From UBA11222 sp049323435 (GTDB taxonomy: Bacteria; Pseudomonadota; Alphaproteobacteria; UBA11222): a stretch of DNA of 64,000 nucleotides. The stretch covers positions 68,207 to 132,206 of the forward strand of contig JBMOMX010000020.1 of assembly GCA_049323435.1 (NCBI GenBank), read 5' to 3'. The notes under the pieces are model-generated. The model was not told the origin of the DNA. It did not search any database and was given only the letters and a program-made list of their open reading frames with translations. Every line of letters starts with the position of its first letter. The stretch's first letter is position 1. Position numbers and translations under genes: made by a program. Positions 8,883-16,302 of this stretch are shown in pieces.

Positions 8883-8919
8883 CCCCTCCCCCTTGTGGGG
8901 AGGGGTTAGGGGTGGGGGT
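8883..8919 (+). repeat. G/C-rich repeat, copy A (upstream of the DUF559 gene)
   Basis: A 37-bp element made of C-runs, TTGT, then G-runs (CCCCTCCCCCTTGTGGGGAG and so on). It can fold, since the C-run half is complementary to the following GGGGAGGGG. It is identical over all 37 bp to the copy at 9337-9373. The element ends one base before the ATG of the DUF559 gene, so its G-run sits where a ribosome binding site would be. Confidence 0.85.
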
Positions 8920-8920
8920 G

Positions 8921-9259
8921 ATGGCAAACGAAAGGGCGCGCCGTCTTCGTTTGAACGCAACGGATGCCGAGAGAAAGCTTTGGCGTAAATTAAGAGAACT
9001 AAAGGCGGAAGGATTTCATTTCAGACGGCAGGCGCCCATCGGGGATTACATTGCTGATTTTGTGTGTCACTCGGCAAACCTCGTGATTGAATGTGATGGA
9101 GGTCAGCATTCAATTGGGGCCGGTCCTCAGAAAGACGCGGTGCGAACCGAATGGCTAGAAAGTCAGGGGTATAGAGTTTTACGATTTTGGAATAATGATG
9201 TATTAGCGAATGTTGAGGGTGTGATGCAGGTTGTCAGGCGGGAAATTGGACTTGAGTGA
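8921..9259 (+). CDS. DUF559 family endonuclease-like protein
   Basis: A 112-residue protein of the DUF559 family, which shares the Vsr/very-short-patch-repair-like PD-(D/E)xK nuclease fold. Recognisable segments are 'NATDAERKLWRKLRE' (helical N-terminus), 'GFHFRRQAPIGDYIADFVC', 'LVIECDGGQH' (E-x-D core) and 'LESQGYRVLRFWNNDVLANV'. All are canonical, so it is probably intact. The start at ATG 8921 directly follows repeat copy A; GTG codons at 8912 and 8918 lie inside the repeat. The gene interrupts leuC-leuD and is bracketed by copies A, B and C of the repeat. The family's biological role is not established. I infer that gene and repeats moved as a unit. Confidence 0.88.
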   Translation: MANERARRLRLNATDAERKLWRKLRELKAEGFHFRRQAPIGDYIADFVCHSANLVIECDGGQHSIGAGPQKDAVRTEWLESQGYRVLRFWNNDVLANVEGVMQVVRREIGLE

Positions 9260-9273
9260 GTCATATGCCTAGG

Positions 9274-9373
9274 CACCCCACCCCCACCCCTCCCCATAAA
9301 GGGGAGGGGCTTGGCTCAGAGTTGCGCCGCACGCTTCCCCTCCCCCTTGTGGGGAGGGGTTAGGGGTGGGGGT
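9274..9373. repeat. G/C-rich repeat pair, inverted copy B and direct copy C
   Basis: Copy B (9274-9310) is an inverted, slightly diverged version of copy A, with ATAAA instead of the ACAA centre. Copy C (9337-9373) is identical to copy A over 37 bp. B and C face each other across about 26 bases and could pair as a long hairpin just after the DUF559 gene and 22 bases before leuD. In translation such repeats yield a familiar artefact peptide ('NPSPQGGGE'), so apparent frames here should not be called genes. Confidence 0.85.
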
Positions 9374-9394
9374 AATGCGTAAGGAATAAATTTG

Positions 9395-10000
9395 ATGCAG
9401 AAATTTGACAAACTGACCGGCGTTGCGGCCCCCCTGCCGCAGATCAATGTCGATACCGACATGATCATTCCCAAGCAGTTTTTGAAAACCATCAAGCGTT
9501 CGGGCCTCGGCAAGAACCTGTTCGATGAAATGCGCTATATGCCGGATGGCAAGGAAAAGCCGGATTTTGTGCTGAACAGGCCTGCTTACCGCAATGCGCA
9601 AATTCTGGTGACTGGCGAGAATTTCGGCTGCGGATCAAGCCGCGAACATGCGCCCTGGGCGTTGCTGGATTTCGGCATCCGCTGCATTATCGCCACCAGC
9701 TTTGCCGATATTTTTTATAATAATTGTTTCAAGAACGGCATCCTGCCGGTCATATTGCCGCAGGCCGATGTGGACAAATTGATGGCCGATGCCGAACGCG
9801 GCGCCAATGCCATTATCAGCATTGATCTTGCGTCACAGGAAATTCGCGGCCCCGATGGCGGCGTGGTGAAATTTGAAATTGATCCGTACAGAAAGCAATG
9901 TCTGATGGAAGGTCTTGACGATATCGGCCTGACCTTGAAGCAGGAAGCCAGCATCGGTCAGTTCGAGCAGAAACGCGCCGCGCAGCAGCCCTGGCTTTAG
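9395..10000 (+). CDS. leuD: 3-isopropylmalate dehydratase small subunit
   Basis: The small (swivelling) subunit partnering LeuC. The 201-residue protein has 'INVDTDMIIPKQFLKTI', 'NFGCGSSREHAPWAL' and 'ATSFADIFYNNCFKNGILP', all canonical. The ATG at 9395 is used; a TTG one codon earlier is also in frame. It follows repeat copy C by 21 bases and is followed by leuB after 14 bases. Confidence 0.97.
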   Translation: MQKFDKLTGVAAPLPQINVDTDMIIPKQFLKTIKRSGLGKNLFDEMRYMPDGKEKPDFVLNRPAYRNAQILVTGENFGCGSSREHAPWALLDFGIRCIIATSFADIFYNNCFKNGILPVILPQADVDKLMADAERGANAIISIDLASQEIRGPDGGVVKFEIDPYRKQCLMEGLDDIGLTLKQEASIGQFEQKRAAQQPWL

Positions 10001-10014
10001 AAAGACCCCGCATT

Positions 10015-11127
10015 ATGTCCAGCAACAGATCCATGTTGATTCTGCCCGGCGATGGCATCGGCCCCGAGGTCATGCGCGAAGTGCGCCGTGTGATCGACTG
10101 GTTCGGCAAGCGCCGCTCGATCAGTTTTGATATTGACGAAGACATTGTCGGCGGCGCATCGATTGACGCGCACAAAACGCCGCTGACCGACAAGGCGCTG
10201 GAAAAGGCGATGAAGGCCGATGCGGTGCTGTTTGGTTCTGTCGGCGGCCCGAAATGGGACAATCTGGGCTTTGACATGCGGCCCGAGGGCGGCCTGCTGA
10301 CGTTGCGCAAGGAGCTGGAGCTGTTCGCCAATCTGCGCCCGGCCATCTGTTTTCCAGCACTTGCCGGGGCGTCGTCGCTGAAGCCGGAACTGGTGACGGG
10401 GCTGGATATTCTGATTGTGCGCGAACTGACCGGCGGGGTTTATTTCGGCGAACCGCGCGGCATTGAGACGCTGCCCAATGGCGAGCGGCGCGGCGTCAAT
10501 ACGCAGGTGTACACGACATCGGAAATTCACCGTGTCGCGCGGGTGGCGTTTGAACTGGCGCGCAAACGGCGCAATCTGGTGCATTCGTCGGAAAAAGCCA
10601 ATGTGATGGAATCCGGCCTGTTATGGCGCGAGGAAGTGACCAAACTTCATGGCGCGGAATTTAGCGATGTTAAATTACAGCATATTCTGGCCGATAATTG
10701 CGCCATGCAATTGGTGCGCGAGCCCAAACAGTTTGACGTGATTGTCACCGACAATCTGTTTGGCGACCTATTGTCGGATGTGGCGGCGATGCTCACGGGC
10801 TCGCTTGGCATGTTGCCGTCCGCCTCTCTGGGCGCGAAAGACGCCAGCGGGCGTTCCAAGGCGCTGTATGAGCCGGTGCACGGTTCGGCCCCGGATATTG
10901 CCGGCAAGGGGCTGGCCAATCCCATCGCCACGGTGCTGAGCTTTGGCATGGCGCTGCGTTATTCCTTCGATCTGCCGGATGACGCCGATCTGATTGATAG
11001 AGCTGTGGAAAATGTGCTGGCGGGCGGGTTGCGCACGGCCGATATCATGCAGCCCGGCATGGCCAAGGTATCAACAGGCGTGATGGGCGACGCGATTGTG
11101 CGCGAACTCGACAAACTCACCACTTGA
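10015..11127 (+). CDS. leuB: 3-isopropylmalate dehydrogenase
   Basis: LeuB oxidatively decarboxylates 3-isopropylmalate with NAD+. The 370-residue protein has 'LPGDGIGPEVM' at the start, 'LLTLRKELELFANLRP', 'ELTGGVYFGEPRG', 'VIVTDNLFGDLLSDVAAML' (metal-binding Asp residues) and 'YEPVHGSAPDIAGKGLANP' (NAD-binding). Length and motifs are typical. It completes leuCDB; leuA is not in the window. Confidence 0.97.
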   Translation: MSSNRSMLILPGDGIGPEVMREVRRVIDWFGKRRSISFDIDEDIVGGASIDAHKTPLTDKALEKAMKADAVLFGSVGGPKWDNLGFDMRPEGGLLTLRKELELFANLRPAICFPALAGASSLKPELVTGLDILIVRELTGGVYFGEPRGIETLPNGERRGVNTQVYTTSEIHRVARVAFELARKRRNLVHSSEKANVMESGLLWREEVTKLHGAEFSDVKLQHILADNCAMQLVREPKQFDVIVTDNLFGDLLSDVAAMLTGSLGMLPSASLGAKDASGRSKALYEPVHGSAPDIAGKGLANPIATVLSFGMALRYSFDLPDDADLIDRAVENVLAGGLRTADIMQPGMAKVSTGVMGDAIVRELDKLTT

Positions 11128-11179
11128 ATTTTAACCGCCGGGGGTTTACATGCGCCCGGTATTAACGGGAGCATAAACC

Positions 11180-12202
11180 ATGGGCTATAAAGTAGCGGTT
11201 GTAGGCGCCACCGGCATGGTGGGGCGTGAAATGCTGAATATCCTGGCGGAACGCCAGTTTCCCGCCTCCGAGGTGGTGGCGCTGGCGTCCCGGCGCAGCA
11301 TTGGCAAGGAAGTCAGCTATGGCTCCCGTACGCTGAAAACCCAGGCGCTGGAAAATTTCGATTTCAAGGGCACGGACATTGCGCTGTTTTCCGCGGGAGG
11401 TTCCGTGTCGGCGGAATGGGCCCCCAAAGTGGTGGCGGCGGGCGCGGTGGTGATTGATAATTCCAGCCATTTCCGGATGCATTCCGACGTGCCGCTGATT
11501 GTGCCCGAGGTCAATGCGGCGGCGCTGTCCGGATATACCAAGCGCGGCATTATCGCCAATCCGAACTGTTCCACCGCGCAACTGGTGGTGGCGCTGAAGC
11601 CGCTGCATGATGTGGCGAAAATCAGGCGCGTGGTGGTGTCCACCTATCAATCGGTGTCGGGCGCCGGTAATCAGGGGGCGGATGAACTGTTTCATCAGAC
11701 CCGCGCCGTATTTGTGTCCGATCCGATCGAAAAAAAGAAATTCACCAAACAGATCGCGTTCAACCTGATCCCCCATATCGACAGCTTTATGGAAGATGGG
11801 TACACGAAAGAAGAATGGAAGATGATGGCCGAGACCAAGAAAATGCTCGATCCCGCCATTAGTCTGACGGCTACCTGTGTAAGGGTGCCGGTATTTGTCG
11901 GCCATTCCGAAGCGGTGAATATCGAATTTGAACGCCCGATCAGCGCGGATGAAGCGCGCGATATTCTGCGCGAGGCGCCCGGCTGCATGGTGATCGACAA
12001 GCGCGAAGATGGCGGCTATATCACCCCCGTGGAATGTGTTGGCGAATTCGCCACCTATATTTCGCGCATCCGCGAAGACGCAACGGTGGAAAACGGCCTC
12101 AATATGTGGGTGGTGTCGGACAATCTGCGCAAGGGCGCGGCGCTCAACGCCGTGCAGATTGCGGAAATTCTGATCGCCCGGTATCTGAAAAGCGCGGCGT
12201 AA
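11180..12202 (+). CDS. asd: Aspartate-semialdehyde dehydrogenase
   Basis: Asd reduces aspartyl phosphate to aspartate semialdehyde, the branch point to lysine/diaminopimelate, threonine and methionine. The 340-residue protein opens with the NADP-binding motif 'VAVVGATGMVGREML'. The catalytic cysteine is near residue 130 ('ANPNCSTAQLV'), with 'STYQSVSGAGNQG' after it and 'RVPVFVGHSEAVN' further on. It lies 52 bases after leuB in the same direction, as in many alphaproteobacteria. Confidence 0.97.
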   Translation: MGYKVAVVGATGMVGREMLNILAERQFPASEVVALASRRSIGKEVSYGSRTLKTQALENFDFKGTDIALFSAGGSVSAEWAPKVVAAGAVVIDNSSHFRMHSDVPLIVPEVNAAALSGYTKRGIIANPNCSTAQLVVALKPLHDVAKIRRVVVSTYQSVSGAGNQGADELFHQTRAVFVSDPIEKKKFTKQIAFNLIPHIDSFMEDGYTKEEWKMMAETKKMLDPAISLTATCVRVPVFVGHSEAVNIEFERPISADEARDILREAPGCMVIDKREDGGYITPVECVGEFATYISRIREDATVENGLNMWVVSDNLRKGAALNAVQIAEILIARYLKSAA

Positions 12203-12229
12203 CAGGCAGCGCGGAAGGAATCAAAAATT

Positions 12230-12454
12230 ATGGCACGCGGTACAGAACGCGATATTGATAAAAACTATCCGCTGCCGGATTTTATCGCCAAGCTGCGCCG
12301 CCTTGCAGACGCGCTTGAAACCGGCGAAAAATTCGAAATCCAGATCGCGGGCAAGCGCATTTATGTGCCTGTCCGCGCCGTCTTTTCCATCGAGCATGAA
12401 AAAAGCGGCGGCGAAGAAGAGATCGAGTTTCAGATCAAATGGTCTGACACATAA
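12230..12454 (+). CDS. Amphi-Trp domain-containing small protein
   Basis: A 74-residue acidic/basic mixed protein. It fits the small amphi-Trp domain family: a helical segment ('LPDFIAKLRRLADALETG'), a beta segment ('KRIYVPVRAVFSIEHE') and an alternating C-terminal strand ending 'EIEFQIKWS', with the conserved Trp near the end. The function of the family is unknown to me. It starts 27 bases after asd and is probably the last gene of that transcript. The next bases hold a remnant of a gltD end on the opposite strand. Confidence 0.75.
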   Translation: MARGTERDIDKNYPLPDFIAKLRRLADALETGEKFEIQIAGKRIYVPVRAVFSIEHEKSGGEEEIEFQIKWSDT

Positions 12455-12457
12455 GCA

Positions 12458-12519
12458 TTAGCGCGGCAGCAGCGGCTCGCCCATCAGATATTCATCCACG
12501 GCGCGCGCCGCCTGGCGGC
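12458..12519 (-). pseudogene. Remnant of a gltD 3' end (last ~20 codons)
   Basis: Read on the minus strand, 12519 to 12458 encodes RQAARAVDEYLMGEPLLPR plus TAA. This matches the C-terminus of the intact GltD downstream (RQAARAVDEYLMGESLLPR, TAG at 14857) in all but one residue. At DNA level the two 63-base stretches differ at about ten positions, most of them synonymous. Homology stops abruptly at 12520. The simplest reading is that gltD once ended here, next to the amphi-Trp gene. The Amt-kinase gene was then inserted along with a replacement gltD end, or the end was duplicated. Confidence 0.85.
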
Positions 12520-12633
12520 ATTTAACGCTTTATAAACCACATATAGTTACAAATATTACGGCTTTTCCGTGCTGGACAGAGTGACTGGCTGCATGGGGCG
12601 GCGGTTTTGTTGCGTTTTGCGGTGGGGTTTGTA

Positions 12634-14796
12634 ATGGGCAATGCATTTGGTTCGAATGAGCTTTGGGTCATTGTCAGCACCATTTTGGTTATTTCCATGC
12701 AGGCGGGCTTCTGCTGCCTTGAAAGCGGTTTAGTCCGGGCCAAGAACTCCATCAATGTCGCCATCAAGAATGTCATAGATTTTTGTGTCGCCAGCCTGCT
12801 GTTCTGGATGTTTGGCTTTGGCCTGATGTTCGGTCTCTCGGCAGGGGGCTGGGTCGGGGTTACAGACTTCCTGGTTGATCCGATGGCGGCGAATGGTTCA
12901 GATACCCTGAACCCGGCGATATTTTTCTTTTTCCAACTGGCGTTTTGCGGCACTGCGGTGACGATTGTTTCCGGGGCCGTCGCTGAGCGCATGAAATTCA
13001 GTGGCTATCTGATTACTTCCGTGCTTGTTTCCGGGCTGGTCTATCCGGTATTCGGGCATTGGGCATGGGGCGGCGCGCTTAATCCCGATACGCCGGGCTG
13101 GCTGCAGGGCATCGGTTTTGTTGATTTTGCCGGATCGACCGTCGTCCACTCCATTGGTGGCTGGATATCGCTGGCTGCGGTTCTGGTGCTTGGCCCGCGC
13201 CTTGGCCGCTTTGGACCCCAGGGCCGCCCGATTGAAGGGCACGATGTGCCGCTGGCGGCGCTGGGGCTGTTTCTGTTGTGGATCGGATGGTTTGGTTTCA
13301 ATGGCGGCAGTGTGCTGGCCCTGAACTGGATGGTTCCGCATATTCTGGTCAACACGCTGCTGGCGGCTGCGGCCGGCGGCATAACCACACTTGCTATTAG
13401 CTGGCATCTCAAGTCGATGCCGGATGCGATCCAGATGATGTGCGGCATCCTGGCGGGACTGGTTGCCATTACGGCGGGCTGCCACGCGGTGTCCGCTGCT
13501 GAATCCGTCATTATCGGCGGAATTGGCGGCGTTGTTTATCTTGCCGTGTCGAACCTGCTGATACGCCTGCAGATCGATGATGCGGTGGATGCGGTGCCGG
13601 TGCATCTCGCTGCCGGCGTCTGGGGAACGATTGCTGTCGCTTTGTTCGGCGACCCGGAAATTCTGAATACGGGCTTGACCTTCTGGGGGCAGCTACAGGC
13701 GCAATTGGCGGGCGTTGCGATGGCCGGGCTTTTTGCCTTCGGGCTTGGCTATATTGCCCTGAAGGGTGCAAATTCCTTCACAAAATTACGGGTGAGCAAT
13801 GCAGACGAACGGCGTGGTCTCAATATTGCCGAACATGGTGCGGGCAGTGCATTATTGCAGGTGCTGGACACCATGGAACAGCAGCGCCAGACAGGCGATT
13901 TTTCCCGCTCGGTGCCGGTGGAGCCAAATACCGAAGGCGGCGAAATCGCCAAACATTATAATGGCGTGCTAAAGCGGTTTCGTGCAGAAGTCGCCTCGCG
14001 TGAGCGGGCGTTGATCAATTTGCGCCAGGCAAAACAGGAAGCTGAATTCGCCAATGCGTCCAAGTCCCAGTTCCTGGCGAATATGAGCCATGAATTGCGT
14101 ACACCGCTCAATGCCATTATCGGATTCTCGGAAATCATGAATGAAGGGATGTTTGGCGCGCTGGAAAACGATCAGTATAAAGAATATGTGAATGATATTC
14201 ACAATTCCGGACAGCATCTTCTTGGAATTATCAACGACATTCTCGACTTGTCCAAGATAGACGCAAACAAGCGGGATCTGGAAGATTCCGAAGTCAATCT
14301 GCAAGAAAGCATAGAAGGCACCTTGCGGATGGTGCGCACAAAGGCGCAGGACGCAGGCATTTCGCTGACCTGTCATATTCCCCAGGATATTCCCGATATC
14401 CTTGGCGACCGGAAGGCCGTTCGCCAAATACTTATCAATTTGGTCTCAAATGCGCTCAAATTTACCCCTGCAGGCGGCAGCGTTAGCGTAACCGCACAAA
14501 TTGAGGCAGACGGACGAATTGCAGTTAGTGTCGCCGACACCGGAATTGGAATTGCCAAGGAAAATATTTCCAGGGTGCTTGAGCCGTTCAATCAGGTCAC
14601 GGCGGACAACACCAGCATTGCCTACACGTCCGAGGGCACGGGCCTTGGCCTGCCACTCGTCGTCGCGTTAACGCGGCTGCATGGCGGAACATTTGTTCTT
14701 GATAGCGAGTTGGACAAGGGCACAAATGCAACCGTGCGCTTTCCCGCCGCGCGCGTTTTGCGCAACAATGAAAATGCTGTTGCCGCCGTTGCCTAG
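12634..14796 (+). CDS. Ammonium transporter-histidine kinase fusion (Amt sensor kinase)
   Basis: A 720-residue fusion. Residues about 1-395 are an Amt/MEP/Rh ammonium channel: 'VISMQAGFCCLESGLVRAKN', the first pore histidine in 'VVHSIGGW', 'GWFGFNGGS', and the second twin histidine in 'VHLAAGVWGT'. After a linker comes a histidine kinase: the H-box 'FLANMSHELRTPLNAIIGFS' (about residue 485), N-box 'LINLVSNALKFTP', G1 'VADTGIGIAKEN' and G2 'SEGTGLGLPL'. Such fusions are thought to report ammonium through the channel domain. I chose ATG 12634 (GGTGGGG upstream); TTG 12607 is in frame but weaker. No response regulator is adjacent. It lies convergent to gltDB and between two copies of the gltD end. 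Confidence 0.9.
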   Translation: MGNAFGSNELWVIVSTILVISMQAGFCCLESGLVRAKNSINVAIKNVIDFCVASLLFWMFGFGLMFGLSAGGWVGVTDFLVDPMAANGSDTLNPAIFFFFQLAFCGTAVTIVSGAVAERMKFSGYLITSVLVSGLVYPVFGHWAWGGALNPDTPGWLQGIGFVDFAGSTVVHSIGGWISLAAVLVLGPRLGRFGPQGRPIEGHDVPLAALGLFLLWIGWFGFNGGSVLALNWMVPHILVNTLLAAAAGGITTLAISWHLKSMPDAIQMMCGILAGLVAITAGCHAVSAAESVIIGGIGGVVYLAVSNLLIRLQIDDAVDAVPVHLAAGVWGTIAVALFGDPEILNTGLTFWGQLQAQLAGVAMAGLFAFGLGYIALKGANSFTKLRVSNADERRGLNIAEHGAGSALLQVLDTMEQQRQTGDFSRSVPVEPNTEGGEIAKHYNGVLKRFRAEVASRERALINLRQAKQEAEFANASKSQFLANMSHELRTPLNAIIGFSEIMNEGMFGALENDQYKEYVNDIHNSGQHLLGIINDILDLSKIDANKRDLEDSEVNLQESIEGTLRMVRTKAQDAGISLTCHIPQDIPDILGDRKAVRQILINLVSNALKFTPAGGSVSVTAQIEADGRIAVSVADTGIGIAKENISRVLEPFNQVTADNTSIAYTSEGTGLGLPLVVALTRLHGGTFVLDSELDKGTNATVRFPAARVLRNNENAVAAVA

Positions 14797-14811
14797 ACTC
14801 TATTTTACGGA

Positions 14812-14844
14812 TCAGATGGATTAGCCGGAGGCGATTCCATCTGA
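14812..14844. terminator. Hairpin between convergent Amt-kinase and gltD genes
   Basis: A perfect 9-bp inverted repeat (TCAGATGGA at 14812-14820, TCCATCTGA at 14836-14844) with a 15-base loop lies between the stops of the two convergent genes. There is no clear T-run on either side. It may act as a bidirectional terminator or mRNA end protector, or mark the edge of the inserted segment. Confidence 0.4.
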
Positions 14845-14856
14845 CCGGAATAGTGT

Positions 14857-16275
14857 CTATCGCGGCAACAGGCTTTCACCCATCAGATATTCGTCCACGG
14901 CGCGCGCCGCCTGGCGGCCTTCGCGGATCGCCCACACGACCAGCGACTGGCCGCGGCGCATGTCGCCTGCGGAAAATAATTTGTCAATGGAAGTCTTGTA
15001 ATTGATCATGCTGGCTTTCACATTGCCGCGCGGGTCCAGCGCCACGCCAAGTTCCTTCAGCATGCCGTCATGCACCGGATGCATGAAGCCCATGGCCAGC
15101 AAAACCAGATCGGCGGGCAGTGAAAACTCCGTATCCGGAATTTCTTTCAGCTTTTCATCCAGCCGGATGCAATCAATCTGCGTCACCTTGCCGTCCTTGC
15201 CGGTGATTTTTTTGGTTGCGACACTCCAGTCGCGCGTGCAGCCTTCGGCCTGACTGCTTGAGGTGCGCATCTTGTTGGGCCAGTTGGGCCATGTCACCGG
15301 CTTGTTTTCCTTTACGGGCGGCTTCGGCATGATTTCGAGCTGGGTAACGGATGCAGCGCCCTGACGCAGCGACGTGCCGATACAGTCGGATCCGGTATCG
15401 CCGCCGCCAATCACGATGACATTTTTGCCTTTGGCGCTGATTTCCGGCAGCGGCCATACCGCCTCACGCCCCACGCGGCGGTTTTGCTGCGGCAGGAAAT
15501 GCATGGCGTAATGCACGCCGTCCAGTTCACGTCCCGGCACTTCCAGATTGCGCGCAAATTCCGCTCCGCCGGTCAGCACCACGGCGTCATAGTCTTTCAG
15601 CAATTGCCGGGCGGGCACATCGACGCCCACTTCGGTATTATGACGGAAGGTTACGCCCTCGGCCTGCATCTGCGAAATACGCCGGTCGATCAGATGTTTT
15701 TCCATCTTGAAATCGGGAATGCCATAGCGCAGCAATCCGCCAATACGGGCATTCTTCTCGAACAGGGTCACATCATGTCCTGCGCGCGCCAGTTGCTGCG
15801 CACACGCCATGCCGGCGGGGCCGGAACCGACCACCGCCACGCGCTTGCCCGTGCGCCGTTCTGGAATTTCCGGCACGATCCAGCCTTCTTCCCAGCCCTT
15901 GTCGATAATGGCGCATTCAATGCTTTTGATTGCAACCGGCGCGTCGTCAATGTTCAGCGTGCACGACGCCTCGCAGGGCGCGGGGCAGATGCGGCCGGTA
16001 AATTCCGGAAAATTATTGGTGGAATGCAACACTTCCAGCGCCTCGCGCCAGCGCTGGCGATAGACCAGATCATTCCAGTCCGGAATGATATTGTTCACCG
16101 GGCAGCCATTGTGACAATAAGGAATGCCGCAATCCATACAGCGCGCCCCCTGGCGCACCAGTTCGGGCTCATCAAGCGGAATGACAAATTCCCTGAAATC
16201 TTTCAGCCGTTCCTCAACCGCCTTGTAGGGGCGCTCCTGCCGTTCGAATTCCTTGAAGCCGGTGACTTTACCCAT
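14857..16275 (-). CDS. gltD: Glutamate synthase (NADPH) small subunit
   Basis: GltD passes electrons from NADPH through FAD and Fe-S centres to GltB for glutamate formation. The 472-residue protein has the N-terminal cysteine cluster 'CMDCGIPYCHNGCPVNN', the FAD-binding motif 'VAVVGSGPAGMACAQQLA', the NADPH-binding 'VIVIGGGDTGSDCIGTSLRQ', and a C-terminal 'LFSAGDMRRGQSLVVWAI'. Length is typical. It is 27 bases downstream of gltB in one operon. Its last twenty codons are duplicated at 12458-12519. Confidence 0.97.
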   Translation of the reverse strand: MGKVTGFKEFERQERPYKAVEERLKDFREFVIPLDEPELVRQGARCMDCGIPYCHNGCPVNNIIPDWNDLVYRQRWREALEVLHSTNNFPEFTGRICPAPCEASCTLNIDDAPVAIKSIECAIIDKGWEEGWIVPEIPERRTGKRVAVVGSGPAGMACAQQLARAGHDVTLFEKNARIGGLLRYGIPDFKMEKHLIDRRISQMQAEGVTFRHNTEVGVDVPARQLLKDYDAVVLTGGAEFARNLEVPGRELDGVHYAMHFLPQQNRRVGREAVWPLPEISAKGKNVIVIGGGDTGSDCIGTSLRQGAASVTQLEIMPKPPVKENKPVTWPNWPNKMRTSSSQAEGCTRDWSVATKKITGKDGKVTQIDCIRLDEKLKEIPDTEFSLPADLVLLAMGFMHPVHDGMLKELGVALDPRGNVKASMINYKTSIDKLFSAGDMRRGQSLVVWAIREGRQAARAVDEYLMGESLLPR

Positions 16276-16302
16276 GCGAAATATCCATCATTTCAAATTC
16301 AA

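Noticed and set aside
9269..9601. Minus-strand frame containing NPSPQGGGE-type peptide
   Set aside because: The peptide is a translation of the G/C-rich repeat plus antisense leuD, a well-known artefact.
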